A stretch of DNA of 64,000 bases, from contig JAFAVK010000028.1 of assembly GCA_019242475.1 (NCBI GenBank), forward strand, positions 1 to 64,000, read 5' to 3'. Every line of letters starts with the position of its first letter. Position 1 is the first letter of the stretch. The notes under the pieces were generated by a model, which saw only the letters and a list, made by a program, of their open reading frames with translations, did no database searches and had not been told where the DNA came from. The stretch comes from Acidobacteriota bacterium (GTDB lineage Bacteria > Acidobacteriota > Blastocatellia > Pyrinomonadales > Pyrinomonadaceae). Both the position numbers and the translations under genes were made by a program. Positions 27,201 through 34,697 of this stretch are shown piece after piece.

Positions 27201-27865
27201 GCCGCCGCGGCATCTACCCTCTGAACCTCGACGACGCGACGGCCGACACGCCGCGCACGCTCTCGGTGGACACGCTACGCTGGCAGGGCTTCGACACGGG
27301 GCTCTTTCCGCGCAGGGTGCGGACGGAGGTCGTCGAACAGTACAAGGGCGTGCTCGACGGCCTCCGGCAGTACGCCGAGGCGTGCATCTACCTCCAGGAC
27401 AGGCAGGAGCTGTTCGACGTGACGCGGAGGCAGCGGGCCGTCCTGCACAAGCAGCTCACCGACGCCTTCAAGGCCGTGCCCGCCTTCGCCAAAGAGCTGG
27501 GGCTCGACCCCGAAAAGAGGTTCGAGGTGCACGAGCTGCGCCGCGCTCTGCGCGTTGACCCCGACGGCCGCGACGTGCCGCAGGTCATCGTCGCCCTGAC
27601 GCAGTCGGACGTGGTCAGAGAGGCGGACGCGCCGCGCCACGTCTTCCGCGGCGGCTCGACGCTCGTCGTTGACCTCTCGCGCCACGACCTCAAGGCGGTG
27701 AAGTACCGCATCGTCAAGAACATCGGCAGCGCCGCGCGGCGTGAGCGCACGGCCGCCTTCGTCCGCGACTCGGCGTCCGACCCCTTGCGCGCGCTCTTCT
27801 TCGCGCCCGACCGCCACGGCGAGCCGTTCGCGGCGCTCCACGCGCTCGCCGACGACGGCTTCTAA
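24281..27865 (+). CDS. Dual-protease protein: subtilase (S8) plus HExxH gluzincin-like domain
   Basis: 1194 residues from the GTG at 24281, which has GGGGGAG 3-9 bp upstream. The open frame runs further into the tandem repeat, but that part has no ribosome site. There is no signal peptide. An N-terminal pro-region of about 130 residues (..NRILVKLRPS.., ..QWFLAELPEGAA..) resembles I9-type propeptides. The S8 triad is Asp167 (HLDTGY), His216 (SGHGTGT) and Ser389 (GEGTSAATP), with the oxyanion loop AAAGNHFG. Further on, H757-E-T-T-H761 with Glu784 (HEGFAD) fits a thermolysin-like zinc site. The C-terminal third (about 900-1194) is unassigned. Two protease active sites in one cytosolic-looking chain is unusual. 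It leads a four-gene run. Confidence 0.85.
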   Translation: MADKTPAPATTNRILVKLRPSNALRASESRVNLRPLYEEEARASASGFGLDSTPQWFLAELPEGAANPWDLAHARVAAQLGVSESDVLFAEPDLVHNVYRDVNEEETGQSFAAGEQCNADPPDGTRGKALGPAGVFAWHLGDDFSQLGSARDAVQFEAPRTRIAHLDTGYYRAHDLAPEHDRILNGLERSFVEGDKNRQSAEDPDNNAFLIDNSGHGTGTIGILAGGKAPGFGGVYLGGAPHADIVPIRVADRVVLLTTSALAQAINFAVSVRCDVATLSMGGVPSRAWGEAVDKAYEAGLCLCAAAGNHFGITPPQTLVYPARFPRVVAVVGVMADGRPYADLKGTAMEGSFGPDSAMKGAIAAYTPNIPWPRFMCANVIRLNGEGTSAATPQVAAAAALWFEKYKRELPRDWRRVEAVRNALFTSAKQKSDKKHFGNGVLQARAALEVKPVFGLKQSDKSDDSWAFLRVITGLGVVEVAPREQMYNLELAQRWLLNEELQKIVPDPSAVPKLKDEDLRSFMEAVIEDDQASLALRKHVASRYPVAAGRSAPRTPKTKAVVPEVLPVCDVQPAVPDPPFRAVRVYAVDPSLSARLDTASVNEVTLQIRWEELGKGPTGEYLTVEDVDASGRRYPPVELDDPRLLAQDGWAPSEGNPQFHQQMVYAVAMKTIQHFERALGRPVLWRPQPNPKNANDDSGFIRRLAVRPHALRQANAFYSPQEVALLFGYFEAGADDPGDHMPGSRVYSCLSHDIVAHETTHAILDGMHRRFNEATNLDVLALHEGFADIVALMQHFTIPGMLEQEIAHTRGDIEAESMLGSLAVQFGYATGGRGALRDAIGRVEDGVWKRFVPDPSDLQKRLTPHARGAVLVAAVFDAFIAIYKARTADLLRIYTGGTGVLPGGAIHPDLVRRLADEASKSAGHVLDMCIRALDYLPPVDVTFFEYLRALITADYDLVTDDKHNYRVAFVEAFRRRGIYPLNLDDATADTPRTLSVDTLRWQGFDTGLFPRRVRTEVVEQYKGVLDGLRQYAEACIYLQDRQELFDVTRRQRAVLHKQLTDAFKAVPAFAKELGLDPEKRFEVHELRRALRVDPDGRDVPQVIVALTQSDVVREADAPRHVFRGGSTLVVDLSRHDLKAVKYRIVKNIGSAARRERTAAFVRDSASDPLRALFFAPDRHGEPFAALHALADDGF

Positions 27866-27886
27866 AGACCGAAAGGCACCGAAGAC

Positions 27887-29503
27887 ATGCCCGGTAAAAT
27901 CATCGAAGGCAGGAACCTGAAGCCCCAGGATTGGACGCTGATGCCCGACTTCTGCGTCGTCGGCTCGGGCGCGGGCGGCGGCGTCTGCGCGCTCAAGCTG
28001 GCCGAGGCCGGCTTCGACGTGATCGTCCTCGAAGAGGGGCCGAACATCGCGCAGGGGGACGGCCCCGCGCCCGCGCAGAAGCGCCCGGTGCTCAACGAGC
28101 GCGAGAGCCAGATGTACAAACTGCTCTACCAGGAGGGCGGCACGCGCCTCACCGCCAACGGCGGCGTGAAGGTCATGCAGGGGCGCTGCCTCGGCGGCGG
28201 GACGGCCGTCAACTGGTCGGCCTGTTTGCCGCCGCGACTCGAAACGCTCGACGAGTGGCAGAAGCGCGGCCTGCCCTTCACGCGCCAGAACCTCGAACCC
28301 TTCTTGCGCGAGGTCGTCAACTACCTGCCGGTCGTGCGCAACGACAAGTACAATTCCTCCGCGCGGAAGTTCATCGAGGGCTGCGCCGCGCTCGGCGTCC
28401 CGCACGACAACCTGCCGAACAACACGCACGACTGCCGCGAGTGCGGGAGCTGCGGCGTGGGCTGCCCCTACGACCGCAAGATGAGCGGCTTCGTCAAGTG
28501 GCTCCCCGACGCGATTGCAAAGGGGGCCACGGTCTGGACTGACACGAAGGTGGACAAGCTGGTCGCGGGCGGCGACCGCGTCACCGAAGTGCACGCGCAC
28601 TTCATCGACGGCAAGAACCGGCCGACGAAGGGCACGCTCGTCGTCAAGCCGAAGAAGGGCGTCGTGCTCGCCGCCGGCTCCATCGGCACGCCCGGCGTCC
28701 TGCTGCGCTCGAAGATGGACTTGGGCAAGCGCGTCGGCAAGTTCACGCACATCCACCCCGTCACCATCACCATCGGCAAGTACCCGGAGAAGACCAGCCC
28801 CGCCTACGGCGTGCCCGACAACATGTTCACGCCGAAGTTCTCGGCCGGGCCGACCGGCTACCTGATCGAGACCGGCTCGTTCTTCCCCGTCCTCTCCGCC
28901 TCGGCCACGCTCCAGCACGGCGAAGAGCTGCACCGCATCATGCGCGACTACTACCCGTCCGGCGCCATCTCCTACGCGCACCACACGACCGGCTTCGACG
29001 AGCAGGAGCCCTACGGGACGGTCAGGCTCGACGACGACGGCGAGCCGGAGCTGGACTACCGTATCCCGAAGGCGAACGTGAAGCCGATGCAGGAGAGCCT
29101 GGTCGAGATGTGCCGCATCCACCTCGCCGCGGGCGCGACCTCCGTCTACGTCATGCGCAACCCGCCGCTCGAAGTGAAGCCCACCTCGGGCTTCGAAGAG
29201 ATTCGAAAGATCGACTTCACCGAGCCGCAGCGCGCGACCATCTTCACCGTCCACGTCATGGGCGGCTGCCAGATGAACAAGGACGAGAGGCGGCGGGTCG
29301 TCAACAACGACTTCACGTTCGGCCAGATGAAGAACCTGTGGGTCGTGGACGGCTCGCTCTTCCCGACGGCGCTCGGCGCGAACCCGCAGGTCACGATCTA
29401 CTCGCTCGCGCTGTGGGGCGCGCAGGAGATTTGCAGGCAAAACAACGCGACGTTCCAACTCAACCACCAGCAGGGAGGTGCACTGCCTTGGCCGGGATAC
29501 TGA
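27887..29503 (+). CDS. GMC-family FAD-dependent oxidoreductase
   Basis: 538 residues. The Rossmann FAD motif GSGAGGG is at 26-32 and LEEG about 25 residues on. GMC signature regions include GGGTAVNWSACLPPR and the C-terminal FPTALGANPQVTIYSLAL. The catalytic His is expected at 456 (HVMGGCQM). A cysteine cluster C-R-E-C-G-S-C-G-V-G-C near 183-193 is typical of the long-chain alcohol oxidase/cholesterol-oxidase-like branch. There is no Tat or Sec signal. It starts 22 bp after the protease gene and overlaps the next gene, whose product looks like its small subunit. Substrate unknown; an alcohol or sugar-type hydroxyl is expected from the family. Confidence 0.9.
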   Translation: MPGKIIEGRNLKPQDWTLMPDFCVVGSGAGGGVCALKLAEAGFDVIVLEEGPNIAQGDGPAPAQKRPVLNERESQMYKLLYQEGGTRLTANGGVKVMQGRCLGGGTAVNWSACLPPRLETLDEWQKRGLPFTRQNLEPFLREVVNYLPVVRNDKYNSSARKFIEGCAALGVPHDNLPNNTHDCRECGSCGVGCPYDRKMSGFVKWLPDAIAKGATVWTDTKVDKLVAGGDRVTEVHAHFIDGKNRPTKGTLVVKPKKGVVLAAGSIGTPGVLLRSKMDLGKRVGKFTHIHPVTITIGKYPEKTSPAYGVPDNMFTPKFSAGPTGYLIETGSFFPVLSASATLQHGEELHRIMRDYYPSGAISYAHHTTGFDEQEPYGTVRLDDDGEPELDYRIPKANVKPMQESLVEMCRIHLAAGATSVYVMRNPPLEVKPTSGFEEIRKIDFTEPQRATIFTVHVMGGCQMNKDERRRVVNNDFTFGQMKNLWVVDGSLFPTALGANPQVTIYSLALWGAQEICRQNNATFQLNHQQGGALPWPGY

Positions 29504-30021
29504 GAACCGCGCTGCACGCGGCGGCGAGCCCGAAGAACCGCCCCGAGGTGAAGACCGACGGGCTCGAAAATTTAGACAAGAAGACGGCGCTCATCCTCTA
29601 CGCGGTCGCCGAGGCCGTGCTCGGGGAGGGCTTTTTGCAAAAGGCGCCGAAGTTCGTCGAGACGGTGGACGACTACCTCAACTACCAGCGCGCGTCGCAG
29701 CGCGACCTCTTCCTCACCGCGCTCCTCATCACCGAGACGCGCCTCCTCAGCCTCATCACCGTCGGCAACCTGCGCGGCTTCTCGCACCTCTCGCTCGCCG
29801 ACCGAAGGAAGGTGCTCGACAAAATCCGCTCGGGCAGCAACGAGCAGAACCGCAACATCTACGCCGCCCTCGTCAACGTCTCGGCCGCGACCTACTACGC
29901 GAGCGACCTGACGTGGCCCGACCTCGGCTACGCGGGCGTGAGCGTAGACCATCCCGAGATACTCAACCGCCCGCCGCCCGTCCCCTGGCGGCCCGGCGAC
30001 ACGCGGCCCATCGAGCCTTAG
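29488..30021 (+). CDS. Gluconate 2-dehydrogenase subunit 3-like small partner of the GMC enzyme
   Basis: 177 residues from a TTG at 29488 with GGGAGG 9 bp upstream, inside the end of the GMC gene (16-bp overlap, different frame). No in-frame ATG fits. It is mainly helical; the segment LSLADRRKVLDKIRSG and the tail ..SAATYYASDLTWPDLGYAGVS resemble the C-terminal motif of gluconate dehydrogenase subunit 3-like proteins. Those normally carry a Tat signal and escort a GMC subunit to the periplasm; here no twin-arginine signal is present, so the complex may stay in the cytosol. The assignment rests on motif resemblance and gene order. Confidence 0.65.
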   Translation: MAGILRTALHAAASPKNRPEVKTDGLENLDKKTALILYAVAEAVLGEGFLQKAPKFVETVDDYLNYQRASQRDLFLTALLITETRLLSLITVGNLRGFSHLSLADRRKVLDKIRSGSNEQNRNIYAALVNVSAATYYASDLTWPDLGYAGVSVDHPEILNRPPPVPWRPGDTRPIEP

Positions 30022-30067
30022 TCAGGTTCACACAATTATCTTCGCCCTAAGAGGAAGGCGGTTCGAC

Positions 30068-30955
30068 ATGGCAGGAACGGGCATCATCAACGTCAGCGTC
30101 TTCAACGCCGCGCGCCAGCCCTGGGGCGGCCCCGAGGTGCGGATGGTTCTGACCGACCCCTTCGCCAACTCGAGCAACAAGAAGCTGGTCGATAAGACTT
30201 TGAAGAAGGGCACGAACCAGATCGTGCTCGAAGGCGTCCCCGCCGACGCGGGCCAGCGCTACATCCTCTTCCTCGACGCGGACGGGCACCGGAGCCACTC
30301 CGTCTTCCCCGTCAAGCCCGCGGACGACGTCCCGACGCCCGTCAACGTCATGCTCATCCCGAACGACCCCGCCCCGGACTTCTCCGCCTTCAGCTACAAC
30401 GAGCTGCAACTGCGCTCGCCCCAGTTCCACCAGGCGCTGAGCGGCGGGGTGGCCGAGGGCGACTTCCTCGGCCTCCCGAAGAAGGATTCGAAGTTCGGGC
30501 TCGTGCGGATGGCGGCCGTTCTGAACATCGAGGCCAAGCTGCGCGCGACGGCGCTCAGGGAGGGCAGGGCCGTGGACTACGTGCGGAAGTTCAATAACCT
30601 CGACTGCTGCGAGCGCGACCGCATCAAGGTGGAGGTCGCGGCCGAGATGCCCGCGCAGGTGAAGGGCTTGAAGAGCTTCAACGAGCTGAACCCGGACTTC
30701 AACGAGGTGAACCACAAGGGCTTCCCCGTGAGCTTCAAGGAGAAGGTCGCCTTTTGCAGCCTGCAACTCTCCTTCGCGAAGAAGCCGCAGGCGGGGACGC
30801 TCTCGGCCGACATCGACATCGACCTGCTCACGGACGTCGGCCACTTCGGCGAAGTAATCAGGAACAAGATCACGAAGCTGAAGACCGACCCCTTCACCGT
30901 CTACGTGCTCCTCTTCGACCAGGGCATCCGGCCGCTCTACACCTTGAAGGCGTAG
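30068..30955 (+). CDS. Unknown protein, fourth gene of the protease-GMC module
   Basis: 295 residues, preceded by GAGGAAGG and an ATG at 30068. The first ~95 residues look like a beta-sandwich (..GIINVSVFNAARQPWGGPEV.., ..RYILFLDADGHRSHSVFPV..), similar in style to carboxypeptidase-regulatory or PEGA-type domains. The remainder is mixed alpha/beta with a Cys pair (LDCCERDR) and ends ..YVLLFDQGIRPLYTLKA. There is no signal peptide. I do not recognise a family. It ends 8 bp from the convergent ATP-grasp gene. It may be a substrate or scaffold for the protease or oxidoreductase (inference from the operon only). Confidence 0.7.
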   Translation: MAGTGIINVSVFNAARQPWGGPEVRMVLTDPFANSSNKKLVDKTLKKGTNQIVLEGVPADAGQRYILFLDADGHRSHSVFPVKPADDVPTPVNVMLIPNDPAPDFSAFSYNELQLRSPQFHQALSGGVAEGDFLGLPKKDSKFGLVRMAAVLNIEAKLRATALREGRAVDYVRKFNNLDCCERDRIKVEVAAEMPAQVKGLKSFNELNPDFNEVNHKGFPVSFKEKVAFCSLQLSFAKKPQAGTLSADIDIDLLTDVGHFGEVIRNKITKLKTDPFTVYVLLFDQGIRPLYTLKA

Positions 30956-30963
30956 GCCGCGCC

Positions 30964-32181
30964 TCAGCCGGCGTAGAGTTGGAGGTCGGTGCCGACGGCG
31001 TCGGCGATCTCCAAGGCGCGCGCGAGGTCTGGGTGGCGGACGATGAGGTAGCCGTCCGAGAGCAGCGTCTGCCGCCAGTTGCGGCGCGGCGAGCCCAGAG
31101 GCAAAAGGTCGATGACGACGATGTGCTCGCCGTACTTCGCGAGGAGATGTTCCAGCCCCTCCGTCCTGTAAATCCTCCCCTGCCCCTGCGCGCGCTTGAA
31201 GATGATGGCGGCGTTGTAGCGCCGCTCGAACTGCTGCGTGAACTCCCCCTTGACGACGGCCTCGGCCCAGCCGGCGAAGAGGTCTGTGTCGCCCGCGTAG
31301 TTCATCACGTCCACCGAGCGCGCGCCCGGCGGGCGGCAGGCGATCTCGCCGAAGACCACCTCGCCGGAAGGCTTCCGGAACCACTCCATGTGCGTGAAGC
31401 CGGTCTGAAAATTGAGCGCGCGCAGGACGGCCCGGCCCATCTCGCGCCCGGCGGCGTACTCTTCGGCGTCCACGTCGCGCAGCATGACGATCTGCGGGCT
31501 GACCCATTCGTTCGTGCGCGCGATGAGCGGGTGCGGGCGGTACTTGGTGATGCTGTAGTAGGCGACCTCGCCCCCGACGCAGACGGTGTCGAAGGTGAAC
31601 TCCTCGCCCTCGATGAACTCTTCGACGTTGACTTCCGAAAGGTGCTTGAGGAGCGGGAGCGTCTCTTCGAGCTGCGCCTCGCCGTCCACGCGGTAGGTGT
31701 CGGCGGAGCCCGCGCCCGCGATGGGCTTGAGGATGAGCGGGAAGCCGATGCCGCGCGCGGCCTCCCTGCACTCCTCGGCAGAGGTGGCGCGCGCGTGGCG
31801 CGGCGTGCGGACGCCCGCGGCCGAGAGCACCTGCTTCATCCGATCCTTGTCGCGGAACGGCAGGGTCTCATCGACGGTCATCCCCTGTACCCCCAGCGCC
31901 GCGCGCAGGTGCGCGGCCAGAAGCATCCCCGGCTCCCAAAGGCACTCGACCTTGTCCACGCGCACGGGCGAAGCCCAGTGCCTGACCGCCTCGACCACCG
32001 CGTCCTCGTCCTGCAAGCTCGGGACTTGCAGGTAGGCCGCGAGGTGCCGGCTCGCCTCTGGCGGCAGCGCGCCCTCCGGCTGGTCGCTCACGCCGAGGAC
32101 GCGCGCCCCCGCCTGCGCCAGCGCGCGCGTGAAGTACGGAATCTCCTGCGGGTATCCCGGCGAAATCATCACGACGTACAT
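30964..32181 (-). CDS. ATP-grasp carboxylate-amine ligase-like protein (copy A)
   Basis: 405 residues from the ATG at 32181 with GGAGG upstream. The N-terminal pre-ATP-grasp domain (YVVMISPGYPQEIPYFTRAL) is followed by the ATP-grasp fold: ..FRDKDRMKQVLSAAGVRTPR.., nucleotide-binding Lys in FPLILKPIAGAGS, ..VEEFIEGEEF.., and a metal-site segment GEIACRPPGAR. The RPPG form is typical of ATP-grasp ligases that join a carboxylate to an amine (BacD or carnosine-synthase type). It is clearly paralogous to the next gene upstream. There is no peptide precursor, NRPS or carrier gene nearby, so the product is unknown. Confidence 0.85.
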   Translation of the reverse strand: MYVVMISPGYPQEIPYFTRALAQAGARVLGVSDQPEGALPPEASRHLAAYLQVPSLQDEDAVVEAVRHWASPVRVDKVECLWEPGMLLAAHLRAALGVQGMTVDETLPFRDKDRMKQVLSAAGVRTPRHARATSAEECREAARGIGFPLILKPIAGAGSADTYRVDGEAQLEETLPLLKHLSEVNVEEFIEGEEFTFDTVCVGGEVAYYSITKYRPHPLIARTNEWVSPQIVMLRDVDAEEYAAGREMGRAVLRALNFQTGFTHMEWFRKPSGEVVFGEIACRPPGARSVDVMNYAGDTDLFAGWAEAVVKGEFTQQFERRYNAAIIFKRAQGQGRIYRTEGLEHLLAKYGEHIVVIDLLPLGSPRRNWRQTLLSDGYLIVRHPDLARALEIADAVGTDLQLYAG

Positions 32182-32240
32182 GACGCCTCCGTTGTTGAGC
32201 TGCTTCGAATTTGAAATTTCAAATGCTTGAAGCCGTGTCC

Positions 32241-33461
32241 TCACCCCAGCTCGACGCGGACGGTGCTGATGAGACGTTGCAGGGCCTGCCTGACCACCTC
32301 GGTCTCGGGGTGGCGCAGGAGGACGTAGCCCTCGCCCTCGTAGCTGCCCGTCGGCGTCTGCCCCACCTCGGGGAGCTTCACGTCCGTGACAAGCCCTCCC
32401 AACTCCTTCCCCGCCTGTTCAAGCCCGTGAATCGCCACGACGCGGCCGCTGCCCTGCCCGCGGAGGAAGGCCGCGCCGGCGGCGTAGCGGCGCGCGGGCG
32501 GTTCGAACTCGCCGTAGACCATCACGCGCGCCCAGGCGTGCAGGAAGTCTATGTCGTGCGCGCGCGAGACGAGCGTCGTGATCTGCGCGCCGGGCGGGCG
32601 GGCGCCGACCTCCGAGATGGCGACGCTCCCGTCCCCGCGCCTGAACCACTCCATGTGCGTGAGCCCCGTGTCCATGCCGAGCGCTTCGAGCGCGCGCCCG
32701 GCGGCCTCGCGGATGTCGTCGTACTGCGGCCCGTCGATCTCCCTCGGCAGCAGCAGGCACCACTGTATCCACGGGTTGCGCAGCACCTCCAGAGGCGTCG
32801 GGTAGTAGTGCGTGAGCGAGTGCCACACCGCGCGCCCGCCGATGGAGATGGTTTCGAGCGAGTGCTCCTCGCCGGTGACGAACTCTTCGATTAAGACCGG
32901 CTGCTGCGGGGACGGGGCCGAGATTTTCAGCGCCTCGCCGAACGCCGCCGCCGTATCGACGCGGAAGGTGGACTGCGCCCCCGCCCCCGCCGGCGGCTTG
33001 AGGACGAGCGGGTAGCCGACCTCTTCGGCGAAGGCCCAACCTTCGGCTTCGTCGTGCGCGAGCCCGTGGCGCGCGCAGGGGACTCCGGCCGCGCGCAGCA
33101 CGTTCTTCATGCGCGACTTGTCGCGGAAGTTGTGCGCGGCCTCGGCGCTCATCCCCTCGACGCCCAACAGCTCGCGCGCCTCGGCGAGCGGCACCTGCAA
33201 CTGCTCGTACGCGCCGTAGAGCCTGTGGATGGGGCCGAAGTGTGCGGAGAGTGTGCGCGCCGCGTCGGCCAGTTGCACGGGGTTGAAGATGTCTTCGACG
33301 CGCCAGTGCGCCGCGATCCTTTCGCGCAGGTGCCCGGCCAGGTGCTCCTGCGGCTCCTGGCTCACGACCGCGACCCGCACGCCGGGCTGGCCCACGTTCG
33401 CTTCGATGAACCGGTGGGCGTTGTCCGTGAACCAGGGCGCGGCGAATATCACGAAATGCAT
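32241..33461 (-). CDS. ATP-grasp carboxylate-amine ligase-like protein (copy B)
   Basis: 406 residues, ATG at 33461. It has the same architecture as copy A: ..FRDKSRMKNVLRAAGVPCAR.., YPLVLKPPAGAGAQST, ..IEEFVTGEEHSLET.., ..GLTHMEWFRRGDGSVAISEV.. and ARPPGAQ. The pair shares motif order but is strongly diverged overall, so the duplication is old. They are 59 bp apart on one strand, with this copy first. Two consecutive ligases could build a short peptide or pseudopeptide stepwise, or act as a heterodimer; neither is shown by the sequence. Confidence 0.85.
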   Translation of the reverse strand: MHFVIFAAPWFTDNAHRFIEANVGQPGVRVAVVSQEPQEHLAGHLRERIAAHWRVEDIFNPVQLADAARTLSAHFGPIHRLYGAYEQLQVPLAEARELLGVEGMSAEAAHNFRDKSRMKNVLRAAGVPCARHGLAHDEAEGWAFAEEVGYPLVLKPPAGAGAQSTFRVDTAAAFGEALKISAPSPQQPVLIEEFVTGEEHSLETISIGGRAVWHSLTHYYPTPLEVLRNPWIQWCLLLPREIDGPQYDDIREAAGRALEALGMDTGLTHMEWFRRGDGSVAISEVGARPPGAQITTLVSRAHDIDFLHAWARVMVYGEFEPPARRYAAGAAFLRGQGSGRVVAIHGLEQAGKELGGLVTDVKLPEVGQTPTGSYEGEGYVLLRHPETEVVRQALQRLISTVRVELG

Positions 33462-33744
33462 ACGGCCCCCCTTTACAGTTAGAGGCGTTGGAAAAGCTCT
33501 ACACTCTGCCCTCCGCTTGCCGATATTCCGTAGGCCGCGGTCTCGATGAGAATAATGCTCGGCGTTTCGTCCATTATAGAACAGTTGGACTCCGGCTCAC
33601 ACACATTTCGCTTACCGGCCCGTGAACCCGCGGCGCAAGAGTGTTAACCTCGGAATCGAAAAGTCAGCGCGTCGCATTCGTTCGACGACTTCCTGACCGA
33701 GGCGGCGCCGCGGCCGATCTAAACGGCCCGCGGAAAGGGTGAAG
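33462..33744. promoter_or_regulatory. Divergent intergenic region between ATP-grasp B and the MOSC gene
   Basis: These 283 bp separate two divergent genes and should hold promoters in both directions. The centre (about 33545-33620) is more AT-rich than its surroundings. I see no strong palindrome, repeat or small ORF with a ribosome site, and cannot place -10/-35 boxes with confidence. Confidence 0.4.
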
Positions 33745-34533
33745 ATGACGACCGTCGCGACGGTAGAAAGTGTGTGGCGCTACCCCGTCAAGAGCATGGC
33801 CGGCGAGGAACTCGCGGAGGGGTTCGTCGGCTTCTCGGGCGTCTACGGCGACCGCTGCTTCGCGTTCAGGGATTCGGCCGCCCGCAGGGGCTTCCCTTAC
33901 CTGAACGCGAACGTGCAGCAGCGGATGCTCCTCTACCGCCCGAGGTTCCGCCACCCTTTGAGGGCGGCGGCGCCGCCGAACCTGGCGGAGGCGACGGCCA
34001 TCGCGCCCGGCGTCACGCCCGCGAACGCCGAGCCGGGCGACATGGACTTGGATGTCGAGACGCCCCTTGGCGAGGTCGTGCCGGTCGATGACCCGAGACT
34101 GTCGGAGATGCTGCGGGAGGGGCTGCGCGGCGAACACCGCCTCACGCTCGTGCGCTCCGACCGCGCGCTCACCGACTGCCGACCCGTCTCGCTCATCGGC
34201 CTCCAGACCATCCGGCAGATCGAAGAGGAGGTCGGCTCCCGTCTCGACCGGCGGCGCTTCCGCGCCAACCTCTATCTCGACCTGGCGGCGGGGGGCTTTG
34301 GCGAAGACCGTCTGGTCGGCCGTAAGTTGCGGGTCGGCTCTCAGGCGGTGTTGGCGGTGCTGGAGCGAGACCCGCGCTGCAAGATGATCTCGCTCGACCC
34401 GGACACGGGCGACCACAACCCGGAAGTGCTGCGCAAGGTCGCGCAGGCACACGAGGCATACGCCGGCGTCTATTGCGCCGTCCTTGTCGAAGGGATGGTG
34501 GCGACAGGCGACCCGGTCGAGGTCGTCGATTAG
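33745..34533 (+). CDS. MOSC domain protein (MOSC_N plus MOSC)
   Basis: 262 residues from the ATG at 33745, preceded by AAAGGG (a GTG two codons earlier is possible). The N-terminal MOSC beta-barrel begins VESVWRYPVKSMAGEEL, the usual opening of this family. The MOSC core includes ..DCRPVSLIGLQTIRQIEEE.., ..RRRFRANLYLDL.., and the Cys-bearing ..VLERDPRCKMISLDPDTGD... MOSC proteins bind sulphurated molybdenum cofactor and either carry metal-sulphur clusters or reduce N-hydroxylated compounds (YcbX/mARC type). No Moco biosynthesis gene is nearby. It is monocistronic. Confidence 0.9.
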   Translation: MTTVATVESVWRYPVKSMAGEELAEGFVGFSGVYGDRCFAFRDSAARRGFPYLNANVQQRMLLYRPRFRHPLRAAAPPNLAEATAIAPGVTPANAEPGDMDLDVETPLGEVVPVDDPRLSEMLREGLRGEHRLTLVRSDRALTDCRPVSLIGLQTIRQIEEEVGSRLDRRRFRANLYLDLAAGGFGEDRLVGRKLRVGSQAVLAVLERDPRCKMISLDPDTGDHNPEVLRKVAQAHEAYAGVYCAVLVEGMVATGDPVEVVD

Positions 34534-34580
34534 GGGCGTGAGAAGAGGCCGTGCCGGCCGCCGTTCGAGGGCCGGGTCAG

Positions 34581-34664
34581 GCAAAAGGGCACGAGGCAAA
34601 AGTGAAAGGAGACGGGCCACCCGGCGCGGCCCTCGTCTTCCACTTTTGCCTCGTGCCCTTTTGC
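34581..34664. terminator. Large inverted repeat between convergent genes
   Basis: A perfect 24-bp inverted repeat (arms 34581-34604 and 34641-34664, GCAAAAGGGC..AAAAGTG and its complement) is separated by 36 bp that themselves pair imperfectly (GGGCC/GGCCC). It lies between the stops of the MOSC gene and the DUF3365 gene, so a bidirectional terminator is likely. The A-rich arms and long stem are also compatible with an interspersed element. Confidence 0.65.
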
Positions 34665-34697
34665 ACCTCGCCTTCGCGCCGGGCGCGCGGACGGCCG

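Noticed and set aside
27275-29467. 730-codon minus-strand open frame opposite the GMC gene
   Set aside because: Antisense shadow; the plus strand carries a full GMC signature.
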